DNA of 64,000 bases, taken from the NCBI RefSeq assembly GCF_000518245.1, contig NZ_JADF01000008.1, forward strand, positions 276,043 through 340,042, read 5' to 3'. Positions 16,144 to 26,623 of this stretch are shown one piece after another (positions within the stretch are counted from its first letter, which is position 1; every line of letters begins with the position of its first letter). Below the pieces are notes generated by a model. It did no database searches. It saw nothing but the letters and a program-made list of their open reading frames with translations, and was not told where the DNA came from. Made by a program: the position numbers and the translations under genes. Origin of the DNA: Brachyspira alvinipulli ATCC 51933 (GTDB lineage Bacteria; Spirochaetota; Brachyspiria; Brachyspirales; Brachyspiraceae).

Positions 16144-17874
16144 ATGACTAAAATCCAAAAAGTTAAAAAATTTTTCAATAAATTAAAAGTATTCTTTACA
16201 GAAGACATATATAACCTAGATCAAAACTCATTCAAACCTGTACAAAGATTCCTTATAGATACATACAGGATTATAGTATTTGCTGTAACTGACTTTTTTA
16301 AAGATGACTGTACCATAAGAGCAGCATCTTTAACATATCTTGTAACATTGTCTTTTATACCCGCATTAATAGTAGGTCTTTTCATATTGAGAATATTTAA
16401 TATATACCAGAATATATTTGTAGTTATATTTGAATGGATGGAAAAAAATGCTCCATTTTATGAACCAATGGTTAGGCAGATACTTAATATAGCGGATAAT
16501 ACAGATTTAGCCAGCTTTGGAATTATAGGAGTAATATCAACTATAATAAGTACAGCATTAATATTGCATAATATACAAAATTGTTTAATTAAAATATGGC
16601 GTGTAAAAATAAAAACTTCTATACCAAGAGTAGCAGCAAATTATATAGCATTACTCTTTTTAATACCTATATTAATAGGTATATCTTTTACTTTAATAAC
16701 ATATACATCTATAAGCTTGCATAATCTCCCTACCCTAATACGCATATTATTATCATGGGTAACACCTATAATAGCAATGTCTATATTAATTTTATTTTCT
16801 TATGTATTGGTGCCTCAAACAAAAGTAAATTGGTCTAATGCAGCTATATCATCTATTTTAGTAGCTGTAACAATAATTTCTTTGTTCAGTGTATATTTTA
16901 AGCTCAATATAAATGTAAAAAATTATAAACAGATATTTGATAGTGATAAATATAAAATAGAATATATTGTAAAAGAAATAAGCAGTTATAATAGTGATGC
17001 AGAAATGGAAAGCATGGAAAACAATATAGAAACTAATGAATCTTTAACTAATGAAAATATAATTAACAATACTATGAATAAAGAAATAAATCTAAAAAAT
17101 GTATCTAATATTAAATTAGAAAGAATAAATTATATTATAAAAGAAAATATAGGTACTGGTTTAGGAGCAGCAACATATAAAAAAGAAGCTGTTTCAACTA
17201 ATATTCTTAATTTTACCAATTTCTCACCAAATATAGAAGAGCAATTATTAAAATATAGTTTCAAGATAAATGATGTAGTAGTAATAAGTAGTGAAAATAA
17301 TATGCTCACTAGTATAGCACCTGCCGAATTATCATCAGCAAGTTCATTTGCTCAAATACCTGTATTACTATTGTTATTATATATAGTATGGATAATTATA
17401 CTATTTGGTGCCGAACTTACATATTCAATACAATACTTCAGATCTTATGGTGTAGATAAAAACAGTATAAAATTATCTTTTGCAGAAAAAGAAGTTATAG
17501 CATTGGAATTTATGCATATAATAACTTATAGATTTATAAACAGAAAAAAAGCAATAACCATGTACGAATTAGCCAAAGAATTAAAAACTGCCCCTACTAT
17601 AATAAACGAAATATCAGAACCATTAGAAAAATCTATGTATGTTATAAAAGTAGTTAATGGCTCAAACATATCATATTCATTAGGATGTCAGCCGGAATCA
17701 ATAACTATAGGAGATATTATACATGCATTAAAAATGGACGGCGGATTTAGGAATAAAAATTTAAATTCAAATGATAAATATAAAAACATAATATATCAAA
17801 ATAAAGCTATATCAAATAAAGATTATAACACGAATTTATTGAATTTGGTACATTATAAGTATAATAAGAACTAA
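16144..17874 (+). CDS. YihY/BrkB-family membrane protein with long insertion
   Basis: A 576-residue inner-membrane protein. Residues about 40-250 carry the YihY/BrkB pattern: DDCTIRAASLTYLVTLSFIPAL and several membrane helices. Family members are usually 280-430 residues. Here a hydrophilic insert of about 130 residues rich in Asn and Glu (about 262-390) separates the last helix pair (near 395-425). A C-terminal cytoplasmic part (about 440-540, AITMYELAKELKTAPTIINEI) looks like a winged helix. The family was once called RNase BN, but that activity belongs to another gene; its real role is unknown. ATG start with a weak AAGAAG site. Confidence 0.82.
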   Translation: MTKIQKVKKFFNKLKVFFTEDIYNLDQNSFKPVQRFLIDTYRIIVFAVTDFFKDDCTIRAASLTYLVTLSFIPALIVGLFILRIFNIYQNIFVVIFEWMEKNAPFYEPMVRQILNIADNTDLASFGIIGVISTIISTALILHNIQNCLIKIWRVKIKTSIPRVAANYIALLFLIPILIGISFTLITYTSISLHNLPTLIRILLSWVTPIIAMSILILFSYVLVPQTKVNWSNAAISSILVAVTIISLFSVYFKLNINVKNYKQIFDSDKYKIEYIVKEISSYNSDAEMESMENNIETNESLTNENIINNTMNKEINLKNVSNIKLERINYIIKENIGTGLGAATYKKEAVSTNILNFTNFSPNIEEQLLKYSFKINDVVVISSENNMLTSIAPAELSSASSFAQIPVLLLLLYIVWIIILFGAELTYSIQYFRSYGVDKNSIKLSFAEKEVIALEFMHIITYRFINRKKAITMYELAKELKTAPTIINEISEPLEKSMYVIKVVNGSNISYSLGCQPESITIGDIIHALKMDGGFRNKNLNSNDKYKNIIYQNKAISNKDYNTNLLNLVHYKYNKN

Positions 17875-17877
17875 TAT

Positions 17878-17905
17878 TTGACTTATTCTATATATAATAT
17901 ATAAT
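17878..17905 (+). promoter_or_regulatory. Promoter of the chemoreceptor gene
   Basis: TTGACT, 16 bases, TATAAT, 30 bases before the ATG at 17935. A clear housekeeping-type promoter with a short spacer. Confidence 0.6.
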
Positions 17906-17934
17906 TATTATATAATTTCTACATTGAGGTCACC

Positions 17935-19764
17935 ATGAAAGCCATATTTAAACATATGAACAATCTAATATTTAAATTTTTATTCCCATTTTCAGCATTT
18001 TTGTTAGTAGTATATATAGGATTGATTGTAATATATGAACCTGTATATAAAAAAGTATTTATTAATGAAAAAATAAATTTAATTAATAATATTAAAACAG
18101 ATATATATAATTGGCTTTTATATTTTGATTCTAAAATAGAAATTATAAGATCATACAATACCAGTCCAATATCAAAAGAAGATATGTTAAACGCTTTTGG
18201 TGAAATATTAAAAGATAAAGGTATGGTAGATTTATATTTTGCCAATGATATACCATATAAAGATGGAGGCTCTTTTATTAACCTTTTGGAAGCTAGTCTT
18301 CCTCCAGATTACGACCAAACTACCAGAGAATGGTATCAGGGTGCTTTAAAAACAACTAATTTTTATATTTGTGCTCCTTATATTGCAGCTACTACAGGTG
18401 AAGTTGTGGTTACTTTTGCTAAAGCAGTTTATACAAATAATGCTTTAAAAGGTATTATTGGAATGGATATATCATTAAAAAATTTGGATGTTATAGCAGA
18501 TAAATATTCTTCAAAATATGATGTAACAATGAATGTAATTACAGATAAAGGGGTATATCTAAACCATAAAGACCCTCAATATTTACTAAGTAAAAAAAAT
18601 ACTTTAGTTTCTAATCCTTTATTTTCAAAACATATGAATGACTTATTGAATAATAATCTTTTTTATAATTTGGGTAAAAAAGATTGGATAATGAGTACGC
18701 ATATACCGTATGTTACTTGGATATGTACTGTTTCAGGAAATACTTCTCAATTAAATAAATCTATAATGTCATTTAGATTAATGTCATTAGTTGTTATTTT
18801 ACTTTTAATTTTATTAGAAACTGTACTTGTAATTCTAATAGCTAAGCCTATTTCAAACAGTTTAAATATAGTATCAGATAATATTAGTCAAATGTCTAAT
18901 GGAAATTTCCACATTCAATTTAATGAAAAATATACCAATAAAAAAGATGAAATGGGAAAAGTAGTAAATTCAATAAATAGAATGCAAGTTAATATATCAG
19001 AAGTAATATTTAATATAAAATCAGAAATTAATGTTATTAATAATGATGCTATTACAATATCAAATGGAAGTTCAAACTTATCTGACAGAACTGCATCTCA
19101 GGCAGCTTCATTGGAAGAATTGGCAAGTTCTATAGAAGCATTGTCAGCATCATTAAGAGAAACTTCAATAAATGTATCAAATGCCAAAGATGTTAGTTCA
19201 AAAGCAGCAGATGCTACTAAAAGCAGTGTAGAAGCATCAAGCAAAACATTAAAAGATATGCAGGAAATATCAGAATCTAGTAAAAAAATATCTGAAATAA
19301 CAAAAATGATACAATCTATAGCATTTCAAACTAATATACTTGCTCTAAATGCCGCTGTTGAGGCTGCACGTGCAGGAGAACAAGGAAGAGGATTTGCTGT
19401 TGTTGCATCAGAAATAAGATCATTAGCTCAAACGGTAAATGATGCTGCAAGCGAAATAACAAATATAACATCTGACACTATAGAAAAAATTAATAAAGGT
19501 AATGAGGCGGTTGAACTATCAGCAAAATTATTAGGAGATATAGAGACATTTGTTGTTGAGGTATCTGAAGAATTAGCAAATATAACAAATGCGATAAGAC
19601 AGGAAGATGAAAATATTTCTCAAATAAAAATTGCTGTTGATCAATTAAATGATATTACTCAGGAAAATTCTTTCATGGCACAAGAAAGTGCTGATTTAAG
19701 TAAAAATGTGTCTGAGAAAACTGAAAATATGGTGAAAAATTTAGATTATTTCTCTTTAGGTTAA
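17935..19764 (+). CDS. Methyl-accepting chemotaxis protein
   Basis: A 609-residue transmembrane chemoreceptor. Membrane segments are near residues 13-33 and 280-303. Between them is a dCache-type sensor ([12 protein letters not shown] is the typical ligand-pocket motif), then HAMP (about 303-360) and a signalling domain whose tip reads [20 protein letters not shown], the CheA/CheW contact. It would signal through CheW (one copy at 61201-61680) to steer the periplasmic flagella. The Cache motif suggests an amino acid or similar small ligand, which is inference. ATG with a GAGG site; own promoter just upstream. Confidence 0.95.
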   Translation: MKAIFKHMNNLIFKFLFPFSAFLLVVYIGLIVIYEPVYKKVFINEKINLINNIKTDIYNWLLYFDSKIEIIRSYNTSPISKEDMLNAFGEILKDKGMVDLYFANDIPYKDGGSFINLLEASLPPDYDQTTREWYQGALKTTNFYICAPYIAATTGEVVVTFAKAVYTNNALKGIIGMDISLKNLDVIADKYSSKYDVTMNVITDKGVYLNHKDPQYLLSKKNTLVSNPLFSKHMNDLLNNNLFYNLGKKDWIMSTHIPYVTWICTVSGNTSQLNKSIMSFRLMSLVVILLLILLETVLVILIAKPISNSLNIVSDNISQMSNGNFHIQFNEKYTNKKDEMGKVVNSINRMQVNISEVIFNIKSEINVINNDAITISNGSSNLSDRTASQAASLEELASSIEALSASLRETSINVSNAKDVSSKAADATKSSVEASSKTLKDMQEISESSKKISEITKMIQSIAFQTNILALNAAVEAARAGEQGRGFAVVASEIRSLAQTVNDAASEITNITSDTIEKINKGNEAVELSAKLLGDIETFVVEVSEELANITNAIRQEDENISQIKIAVDQLNDITQENSFMAQESADLSKNVSEKTENMVKNLDYFSLG

Positions 19765-19776
19765 TAAAGAAAATAC

Positions 19777-19806
19777 TTGACAGATTTGCATTTAAATATA
19801 TATATT
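19777..19806 (+). promoter_or_regulatory. Probable promoter of the fmdB-type gene
   Basis: TTGACA, 18 bases, TATATT, 36 bases before the ATG at 19842. The -35 is perfect and the -10 weaker. Confidence 0.45.
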
Positions 19807-19841
19807 AATAAAATAAATTTGTTTTAAAAAAAGGAAATATT

Positions 19842-20075
19842 ATGCCAACTTATGAATATAAATGTGAAAAGTGCGGTAATGAATTTGAGGAATTTCAATC
19901 AATGTCAGCAGAGGCTAAAGCAAATTGTCCAGAATGCGGTGCAGAAGCTAAAAGAATGATATCTCTTAATAGCGGAATCATATTCAAAGGCAAAGGCTTT
20001 TATGTAAATGATTATAAAGGAAAAAACAGTGCCTCTTCAAATGGAGATAATACAACTCCTACTAAAAGCTGCTGA
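19842..20075 (+). CDS. FmdB-family zinc-ribbon protein
   Basis: A 77-residue protein starting MPTYEYKCEKCGNEFEEFQS with a second Cys pair CPEC, the small zinc ribbon of the FmdB/CxxC_CxxC_SSSS family. The Gly/Ser/Thr tail ends in KSC. Some members are regulators of formamidase genes, but most are uncharacterised. Probably cytoplasmic. rlmN starts 46 bases later and may be co-transcribed. Confidence 0.9.
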   Translation: MPTYEYKCEKCGNEFEEFQSMSAEAKANCPECGAEAKRMISLNSGIIFKGKGFYVNDYKGKNSASSNGDNTTPTKSC

Positions 20076-20121
20076 GGAGTTTAATTTAACTTATAGGTTA
20101 TAAGTTATTAAAGTAAAAATT

Positions 20122-21150
20122 ATGCCTAAAAAAATATCAATAATGAATATCTCAGAAGATGAATTATCTAAATTCTGTGAGGATAATGGTTTTCCAAAAT
20201 TTCATGCATCTCAAATACTTGATTGGATATATAAAAAGTATGCTGTAAGTTTTGAAGAGATGAGTAATATTCCTAAAAATTTAAGAGCTATACTTAATGA
20301 TAATTGTTTCATACATAATTCTAAAATAGAAAACATATCAGAAGATGAGTATGGAACACAAAAATTATTAATATCATTATACGACAAAAAAAAGATTGAA
20401 TCTGTTATTTTAAATAAAAATGATAGAGTAACTTTTTGTTTATCATCACAAGTAGGATGCGGATATGGATGTGCTTTCTGTGCCACAGGAAGTATGGGAC
20501 TGTCTAGAAATTTGACTGCTGATGAAATATTAGCAGAATTTTTATTAATGAGAGCTGTCACTAAAAAAGTAAATTCTATAGTTTTTATGGGTATGGGAGA
20601 ACCTCTTGCAAATACTAAAAATTTATTTAAAGCTATAGAAACTATAAATTCATTTAAAGGGTTTAATTTAGGAATAAGACATATTACAATATCAACATCA
20701 GGAGAGGTAGTTGGTATAAAGCAGCTTATAGAAAAAGATTTAGACTGCAGGCTAGCTGTATCATTGCATTCATTAAAGAATGAAGTTAGAGATAAAATAA
20801 TGCCTATAAATAAAAGATATCCTATAGAAAATCTTATGGCTATTCTAAAAAGATACAGTAAAAATGGAAAAAGAATGATAACTTTTGAATGGGTATTAAT
20901 AAAAGATATCAATGATTCTGTAAATGACGCTTATAGAATTGTAAATTTAAAAAAAGAATTTCCATTTAAAGTTAATGTAATACCTATGAATCCGGTAGAA
21001 CATGCCCCTGAGTTGAAAAGGCCAAATAAAGATATTATACTAAGATTCAAATCTATATTAAAAGATAATGGAGTTGAAGTAGTGGAAAGATTCAAACAAG
21101 GTCAAGAAATTCTTGCCGGATGCGGACAATTAGCAATAAAAAATATGTAA
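20122..21150 (+). CDS. rlmN: 23S rRNA (A2503-C2)/tRNA (A37-C2) methyltransferase RlmN
   Basis: A 342-residue radical SAM enzyme that methylates C2 of A2503 in 23S rRNA and A37 of some tRNAs. The CX3CX2C iron-sulfur motif is at Cys113, Cys117 and Cys120 (VGCGYGCAFCATG). The catalytic C-terminal Cys is in ILAGCGQLA (about residue 335). FMGMGEPLAN and the SLHSLKNEVR motif are also present. Full length. It contains no sign of the Cfr-type resistance variant that I can distinguish here; RlmN is the default call. Confidence 0.94.
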   Translation: MPKKISIMNISEDELSKFCEDNGFPKFHASQILDWIYKKYAVSFEEMSNIPKNLRAILNDNCFIHNSKIENISEDEYGTQKLLISLYDKKKIESVILNKNDRVTFCLSSQVGCGYGCAFCATGSMGLSRNLTADEILAEFLLMRAVTKKVNSIVFMGMGEPLANTKNLFKAIETINSFKGFNLGIRHITISTSGEVVGIKQLIEKDLDCRLAVSLHSLKNEVRDKIMPINKRYPIENLMAILKRYSKNGKRMITFEWVLIKDINDSVNDAYRIVNLKKEFPFKVNVIPMNPVEHAPELKRPNKDIILRFKSILKDNGVEVVERFKQGQEILAGCGQLAIKNM

Positions 21151-21218
21151 AAAAATATAGTATTTATTTTTTGAATAACATTATATAATATTTGCTATAA
21201 ATTATAAAAGAGTATCAT

Positions 21219-23882
21219 ATGGATAAATTCAATAGTTCTTTATTTTCTAGAAAATATCAGGGATATAATTTAGAAAAAGAAATATGTTCTATTAATAACA
21301 GTATAATAGAAAATGATATATATGCTCTTGATTTTTTAAGAGAAGCAAATTTTACATATCACACAGATAAAGAATATTTTTACATCATATATAATAAATT
21401 AGAAAAAAGTAATAACTGCGGAATATATTTAATACTTACTGCTATACTATTAAAAAATAATGATGAAAAAGCAAATCTAAAAATAGCTGATAAAAAAATA
21501 GATATATTAATGCATAAAATCTATGATTCCTACTATGCAAAATATAATATAGAAGAACATATAGGAACACCTAATAGCCTTACAATAATAAATGATGATA
21601 TAATATATGAAGATGATAAAAGATATGAATTAATAAAGAAATTCAAAGTAAAAAAATCTGCCTATGGTTATTTCTGTGCTTCCAAACCATATGATCCGTA
21701 TAATTTAAATAAAAAACCAAATAGAAATAATATAGCTTTTATAAAAAAATCATTATTAACAAATTATAGAATATATTATATATTATTATTATCTGAATAT
21801 TCTAAAAAAGCAAAAAAATTATTAAATATAATAATAAAAACTAAAAGTTACAAATCATTTATATATTTAATTCTAACAAGAAAAGAAGGATTTAATTTAA
21901 CATATCAGGAAAGTTTAGACTATTTTAATTCATTGGGAATAACATTATCTGATATTATAATATCTTATATATTTTTCTATTCATATAATGATTCTATATC
22001 ATATTATGATTCTTTTGCTCTCCAAATAAAAAATAAAGAATTCAATGATTTCTTCTACTCCATAATAAAATGCAATCAGGAATATTTTGAAAACATATTT
22101 TCAAGCAAAAGTTTCGTTAATATCATCACTAAAAATAGTAAAAATTTTATACCATTTTTAAATCATCTTTACAGCAGTGATGTTAATTTTAATTCAAGTA
22201 AGGTATTATGCTCACTTTTAGATAATAAATCAAATAATATAAAAAGAACGGCCATTAAAATTATAAACCATAAAAAAAGAGAGGTTTATGAATATTTAAA
22301 AAATTTGGATAATGATTTGGCAAAAGATATAATAAAAAGATGGAAAAATAAAAAAATAATCAAATCAGGCTTCAAAGATATTAACAGCATAGTTAATTTT
22401 GTTAATAAAAATTACAATAAAAAATTTGAAAAGAATTTAATATGCATAGATGAATCTTTATTATACGGAGTACTTAGTAAGGATACAAACCAAAATATTC
22501 CAATAATAGTTATTAAATATATATATATGGAATATTCAAAATTAAAAAATCCAATAAAAATAAAAGATTTAGATAAAATAATATCATATTTTGATTTTAA
22601 TTCATTTTTAGGGGTTATAAAAAATGTGTATGAGAGATGGATATTTGAAGGAGCTAATACATCATACAAATATATAATGATACCATATCTTATATATGAA
22701 AATGAATATAATATAGATAAAATTGTATATAAAATTAGAGAATGGTGCGAATCCGGCAGAATGTCATTAGCAAATTATGCCATATCAACATTATCATCTA
22801 ATGGAAGTATATGCTCTTTAATGATAATAGATTATATATCAAATAATTTTCAATATTTCCAAATAAAAAACACTTCAAAATCGGCATTTAAATTAGCGGC
22901 TAAAAAATTAAAAATTACTGAAGATGAATTAAGTGATAAAATAATACCTAATTACAATATAGATAAAAATGGAAAAAAAATATTAAAAGATGAAAACAAT
23001 TCATTTACTATATATATTAATGATAAATTAGATATTGATAAAATTGTTGATAATAAAACTAATAAAAATATCACTAAATTTAATAAAGATATAGGTGAAA
23101 ATATAATTAATAATTTTTATATTATGAAAAATTATATAAAAATATCTTACAAATTTCAAATTTTTAGACTGCATAAAGCTTTAATGTCTGGAAAAAAGTG
23201 GACTTTTTCAAATTGGAAAAATATTTTTATAGAAAATTACATGATGAATATAGCATCAAATTTATTCATATGGTTAGTATATGATAAAAATAATAAATTA
23301 TTAAATCATCTTAAATATGATAGGGTTAAAAATATATTTTATACTTTAGACCAAACTGAATATAGATTAAATAAAAATCATAAATTATCATTGGCAAGTC
23401 CGGTAGAAATGTCAAAAGAAGATATAGAAAAATCTAAACTGCTGCTAAAAAAATTAAAAATTAAACAGCCATTCAATCAGATGCAGAATATTAATTTTAG
23501 TTTTAAAGATGGGGATATCAAAGAAAATATTATTATAAAATATAGAAATATAGAGATAAAATTAAAAACTTTTAAAAATTTAGCACGTACACTTGATATA
23601 GAATTAGATTATGATAATTCTTATATAATAGGATATAAAATTATTGAAACATCTATAGCAACCGGCATTAAAATAAATTTAATCGGTATGGATAATGCAA
23701 TAGATGATAATGATTTAATAATGTTTGGAGATATAGTATTTTATAATATAGAAAATGATGATATATTTTCCTATAAAAATATAATAGATCCTAGAAATAC
23801 GAACACAAGATATGTTACTTATATAATGAATACTATAGATAATTATCTGAAAAAGAATTCATTAAAAAAATCAAATAATTAA
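21219..23882 (+). CDS. DUF4132 domain protein
   Basis: An 887-residue protein, mostly alpha-helical and very rich in Lys, Asn and Ile. Its C-terminal part has the DUF4132 pattern: a RLNKNHKLSLASPVEMS segment followed by KLLLKKLKIKQPFNQM (around residues 720-755). DUF4132 proteins are often fused to WGR domains or HEAT-like repeats and are uncharacterised (the MolR-like group). The N-terminal 700 residues look like degenerate helical repeats with no other motif I can name. No signal peptide. It ends 12 bases before the glycosyltransferase gene. Confidence 0.75.
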   Translation: MDKFNSSLFSRKYQGYNLEKEICSINNSIIENDIYALDFLREANFTYHTDKEYFYIIYNKLEKSNNCGIYLILTAILLKNNDEKANLKIADKKIDILMHKIYDSYYAKYNIEEHIGTPNSLTIINDDIIYEDDKRYELIKKFKVKKSAYGYFCASKPYDPYNLNKKPNRNNIAFIKKSLLTNYRIYYILLLSEYSKKAKKLLNIIIKTKSYKSFIYLILTRKEGFNLTYQESLDYFNSLGITLSDIIISYIFFYSYNDSISYYDSFALQIKNKEFNDFFYSIIKCNQEYFENIFSSKSFVNIITKNSKNFIPFLNHLYSSDVNFNSSKVLCSLLDNKSNNIKRTAIKIINHKKREVYEYLKNLDNDLAKDIIKRWKNKKIIKSGFKDINSIVNFVNKNYNKKFEKNLICIDESLLYGVLSKDTNQNIPIIVIKYIYMEYSKLKNPIKIKDLDKIISYFDFNSFLGVIKNVYERWIFEGANTSYKYIMIPYLIYENEYNIDKIVYKIREWCESGRMSLANYAISTLSSNGSICSLMIIDYISNNFQYFQIKNTSKSAFKLAAKKLKITEDELSDKIIPNYNIDKNGKKILKDENNSFTIYINDKLDIDKIVDNKTNKNITKFNKDIGENIINNFYIMKNYIKISYKFQIFRLHKALMSGKKWTFSNWKNIFIENYMMNIASNLFIWLVYDKNNKLLNHLKYDRVKNIFYTLDQTEYRLNKNHKLSLASPVEMSKEDIEKSKLLLKKLKIKQPFNQMQNINFSFKDGDIKENIIIKYRNIEIKLKTFKNLARTLDIELDYDNSYIIGYKIIETSIATGIKINLIGMDNAIDDNDLIMFGDIVFYNIENDDIFSYKNIIDPRNTNTRYVTYIMNTIDNYLKKNSLKKSNN

Positions 23883-23894
23883 AAGGTTATTTAA

Positions 23895-24617
23895 ATGAAA
23901 GCTATAATTGTATTACCAACTTATAATGAAAAAGATAATATAGAAAAAATGATAAACACTATCTTGAATTTACCTGAATATATAGAACTATTGGTTGTAG
24001 ATGACAACAGTCCTGACGGTACGGCTGGTATAGTAGAAAAATATTTAGATAATAACAGAGTACATTTATTAAAAAGAGAAAAAAAAGAAGGACTTGGACC
24101 AGCTTATATTGCCGGATTTAAACATTCATTTCAATATAATCCGGATTATGTTATAGAAATGGATGCTGATTTTTCTCATGATCCAAATTTTGTAATTAAA
24201 TTTATAAATAGAATGGAGGAAGAAAAACTTGATTTAGTAATAGGTTCAAGATACTGTAATGGTATAAGTGTTGTCAATTGGCCGCTTAGAAGATTATTTT
24301 TATCCTATTATGGAAATAGATATGCTTCTTTTGTATTAGGTTCAAAAATTATGGATATTACAGGAGGTTTTAAATGCTTCAGAGTATCTGTTTTAAAGAA
24401 TATGAATTTTGACAATATACTTTCTGCAGGATATTCATTTCAAATAGAAATGAATTATTCATTTGAAAGCAATGGATATAATGTAAAAGAAGAACCCATT
24501 ATATTTTATGAACGAAGAAGCGGACAATCAAAAATGTCTAAAAACATCATAGCAGAAGCTTTATTTAGAGTTATACGTTTAAGATTTAGAAATAAAAAAA
24601 GATATTTTAATAATTAA
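23895..24617 (+). CDS. Family 2 glycosyltransferase, polyprenyl-phosphate mannose synthase type
   Basis: A 240-residue GT2 enzyme. Motifs seen are VLPTYNEKDNIEKMI, VVDDNSPDGT (nucleotide binding), MDADFSHDP (metal-binding DxD region) and a Gly-Gly-Phe segment DITGGFKCFR. Sequence order matches dolichol-/polyprenol-phosphate mannose synthases, which transfer a hexose from GDP or UDP to a lipid carrier at the inner face of the membrane. It lacks the C-terminal membrane helices of some relatives, so it would be peripheral. Short gap after the DUF4132 gene. Confidence 0.9.
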   Translation: MKAIIVLPTYNEKDNIEKMINTILNLPEYIELLVVDDNSPDGTAGIVEKYLDNNRVHLLKREKKEGLGPAYIAGFKHSFQYNPDYVIEMDADFSHDPNFVIKFINRMEEEKLDLVIGSRYCNGISVVNWPLRRLFLSYYGNRYASFVLGSKIMDITGGFKCFRVSVLKNMNFDNILSAGYSFQIEMNYSFESNGYNVKEEPIIFYERRSGQSKMSKNIIAEALFRVIRLRFRNKKRYFNN

Positions 24618-24630
24618 ATGCGGGAAAATT

Positions 24631-25617
24631 ATGAAAAATGTTATAATATATTTAGTTTTGATAATTACACTGATAGTATCATGTTCAAAAAATGAAGAAA
24701 ACAAGATTGATAATTACACTAAAATTAATGTTGGATATTTATCTGATTTTGCAGGAGCATCTGCTGTATCAGTAGCAAAAGAAAAAGGTTTTTTTGAAGA
24801 AGAAAATTTAGATGTTGAATTATTCAAATTCTTTAACGGGCCTGCAGAAATAGCATCCTTAATATCTAAAGAATTAGATTTTGCCTATATAGGACATGGG
24901 GCACATTATCATGCAATTATAGGAAAAGTGCAAGTATTATTTCCTAATGGAATAAGCAAAGCTGAAAAAATAATGGCTGGTAAATGGGCTAATATAAAAA
25001 CTATAAATGATTTAAGAAGGAAAACTGTAGCAACACATTTAGGTACTTCAGGTCAAATTATTTTAGATATAGCATTGCAAAAGGCAAATATAAATCACAA
25101 TGAAATAAACATAACAAATATAAATATTACAAATTTAGCAAATGCATTCATAAATAGAAAGGTTGATGCTGTATCAATTTGGGCACCATATACAGCAGAT
25201 ATTATCTCAAAAATGTCAAATCAATATATAATATTAGCTTCCACACAGGACTTCTCAGATGATGTTACATTTACGAGTAGTTTTATAACAACTAAAAATT
25301 ATATTAATGAATATCCTGATATAGTCAAAAGATTTTCAAAAGCTATATTAAAAGCTATGGACTATAGAAAAGATAATATAGAAGAGACAGTTCTTTTGGT
25401 TGCTGAACTTACCGGTAATAATATAGAATTGGTAAATAGCGAAATAGATACAGGAGAGTGGTTTACATCAAAAGATTTAAAAAATGCATGTGAAAATGGA
25501 ACTATATTAAAATGGTATGAAACTCAGCAGAAAGTATTTTTAAATACAGATGTTATTAAAGAATCTATAGCTATAACTAATTACTTGGAGTTAGAAATAC
25601 TAAAAAGTATATTATGA
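24631..25617 (+). CDS. ABC-type substrate-binding lipoprotein, SsuA/NMT1-like
   Basis: A 328-residue periplasmic binding lipoprotein. The signal ends in LIVSC (lipidated Cys18). The mature part has VGYLSDFAGASAVSVAKEKG, then FEEENLDVELF and VDAVSIWAPYTADI, the SsuA/THI5/NMT1 pattern. Family members bind aliphatic sulfonates, nitrate, taurine or pyrimidine precursors. No permease or ATPase gene lies near, so the ligand and transporter are unknown. A frameshifted paralogue follows immediately, which points to tandem duplication. Confidence 0.88.
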   Translation: MKNVIIYLVLIITLIVSCSKNEENKIDNYTKINVGYLSDFAGASAVSVAKEKGFFEEENLDVELFKFFNGPAEIASLISKELDFAYIGHGAHYHAIIGKVQVLFPNGISKAEKIMAGKWANIKTINDLRRKTVATHLGTSGQIILDIALQKANINHNEINITNINITNLANAFINRKVDAVSIWAPYTADIISKMSNQYIILASTQDFSDDVTFTSSFITTKNYINEYPDIVKRFSKAILKAMDYRKDNIEETVLLVAELTGNNIELVNSEIDTGEWFTSKDLKNACENGTILKWYETQQKVFLNTDVIKESIAITNYLELEILKSIL

Positions 25618-25649
25618 AATATGATATAATAAAAACTGAGGATAAAATT

Positions 25650-26623
25650 ATGAAAAAAATTATTTTTGTTTTATTTATTTTTGTTTTGATATCATGTAAT
25701 AATAATATTCAAGAAAATAAAAAAACTGAAAAATAAAAATAAGAGTCGGTTATTTATCAGAATTTGCTGGTGCTGCAACTGTTGCTGTTGCAAAAGAAAA
25801 AGGTTTCTTTGAAGAAGAAAATCTGGATGCTGAATTATTTCAATTTTTTAATGGTCATGCTGCTATTATATCAATGATTTCAAAAGAGATTGATTTTTCA
25901 TATATAGGACATGCTACTCACTTTCTAATAATAAATGGAAAAGCACAAATTTTATTTCCAGATTCTATAAGTAAAGCTGAGCAAATAATATCTGCAAATT
26001 ATATTAACAGTATATATGATTTAAAAGGAAAAACAGTAGCAACACATTTTGGAACCTTAGGAGAAGCTATGCTTTATGCCGTATTAAATAGTTCTGGTTT
26101 AGAAATAGATGATATTAAGTTATCAAATATAAATGTAACAAATCTTTCTTACTACCTCACAAATAAAAAAGTTGATGCTATATCAACATGGATACCATAC
26201 ACTATAGATATAACAAATAACTATAAAGTATTAGCATATATAACAAACTATTCCAATGTAATTTCATTAACTACCAGCTTTGTATCAACTACAGAATATA
26301 TAAATGAAAACCCAGAAATAGTAAAAAAATTTTCAAGAGCAATGTTAAAAGCTATGGATTATAGAAAGAATCATTTAGATGAAACTGCATATTTAGTTTC
26401 TAAACTTACTAGAACAAATGTAGAATTTATAAAAAAGGAAATAGATGCCTCTATATGTTTTGACTCCTCAGATATAAAGAAAGCATATGAAAACGGAGAA
26501 ATATTAAGATGGTATGAAACTCAGCAAAATGTATTTTTAAAGTCCAGTGTTATTAAAGAAAGTGTTCCAGTAACAAATTATATACAATTAAAAATACTCA
26601 AAAATGTATTAGAAAGTCTATGA
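25650..26623 (+). pseudogene. Second SsuA/NMT1-like binding lipoprotein, frameshifted near the N terminus
   Basis: From ATG 25650 (GAGG upstream) the frame gives a lipoprotein signal MKKIIFVLFIFVLISC and stops after NKKTEK. The mature domain continues in another frame as VGYLSEFAGAATVAVAKEKG to the end at 26623. One extra A in the A run at about 25729-25733 (ACTGAAAAAT) would join them into about 324 residues, closely matching the paralogue just upstream. The mature part is otherwise intact and has the same VDAISTWIPYTIDI motif. Its last six bases overlap aroA on the other strand. Confidence 0.85.

Noticed and set aside
20211-20912. 233-codon frame opposite rlmN
   Set aside because: Antisense shadow of a conserved enzyme; no ribosome site and no domain.
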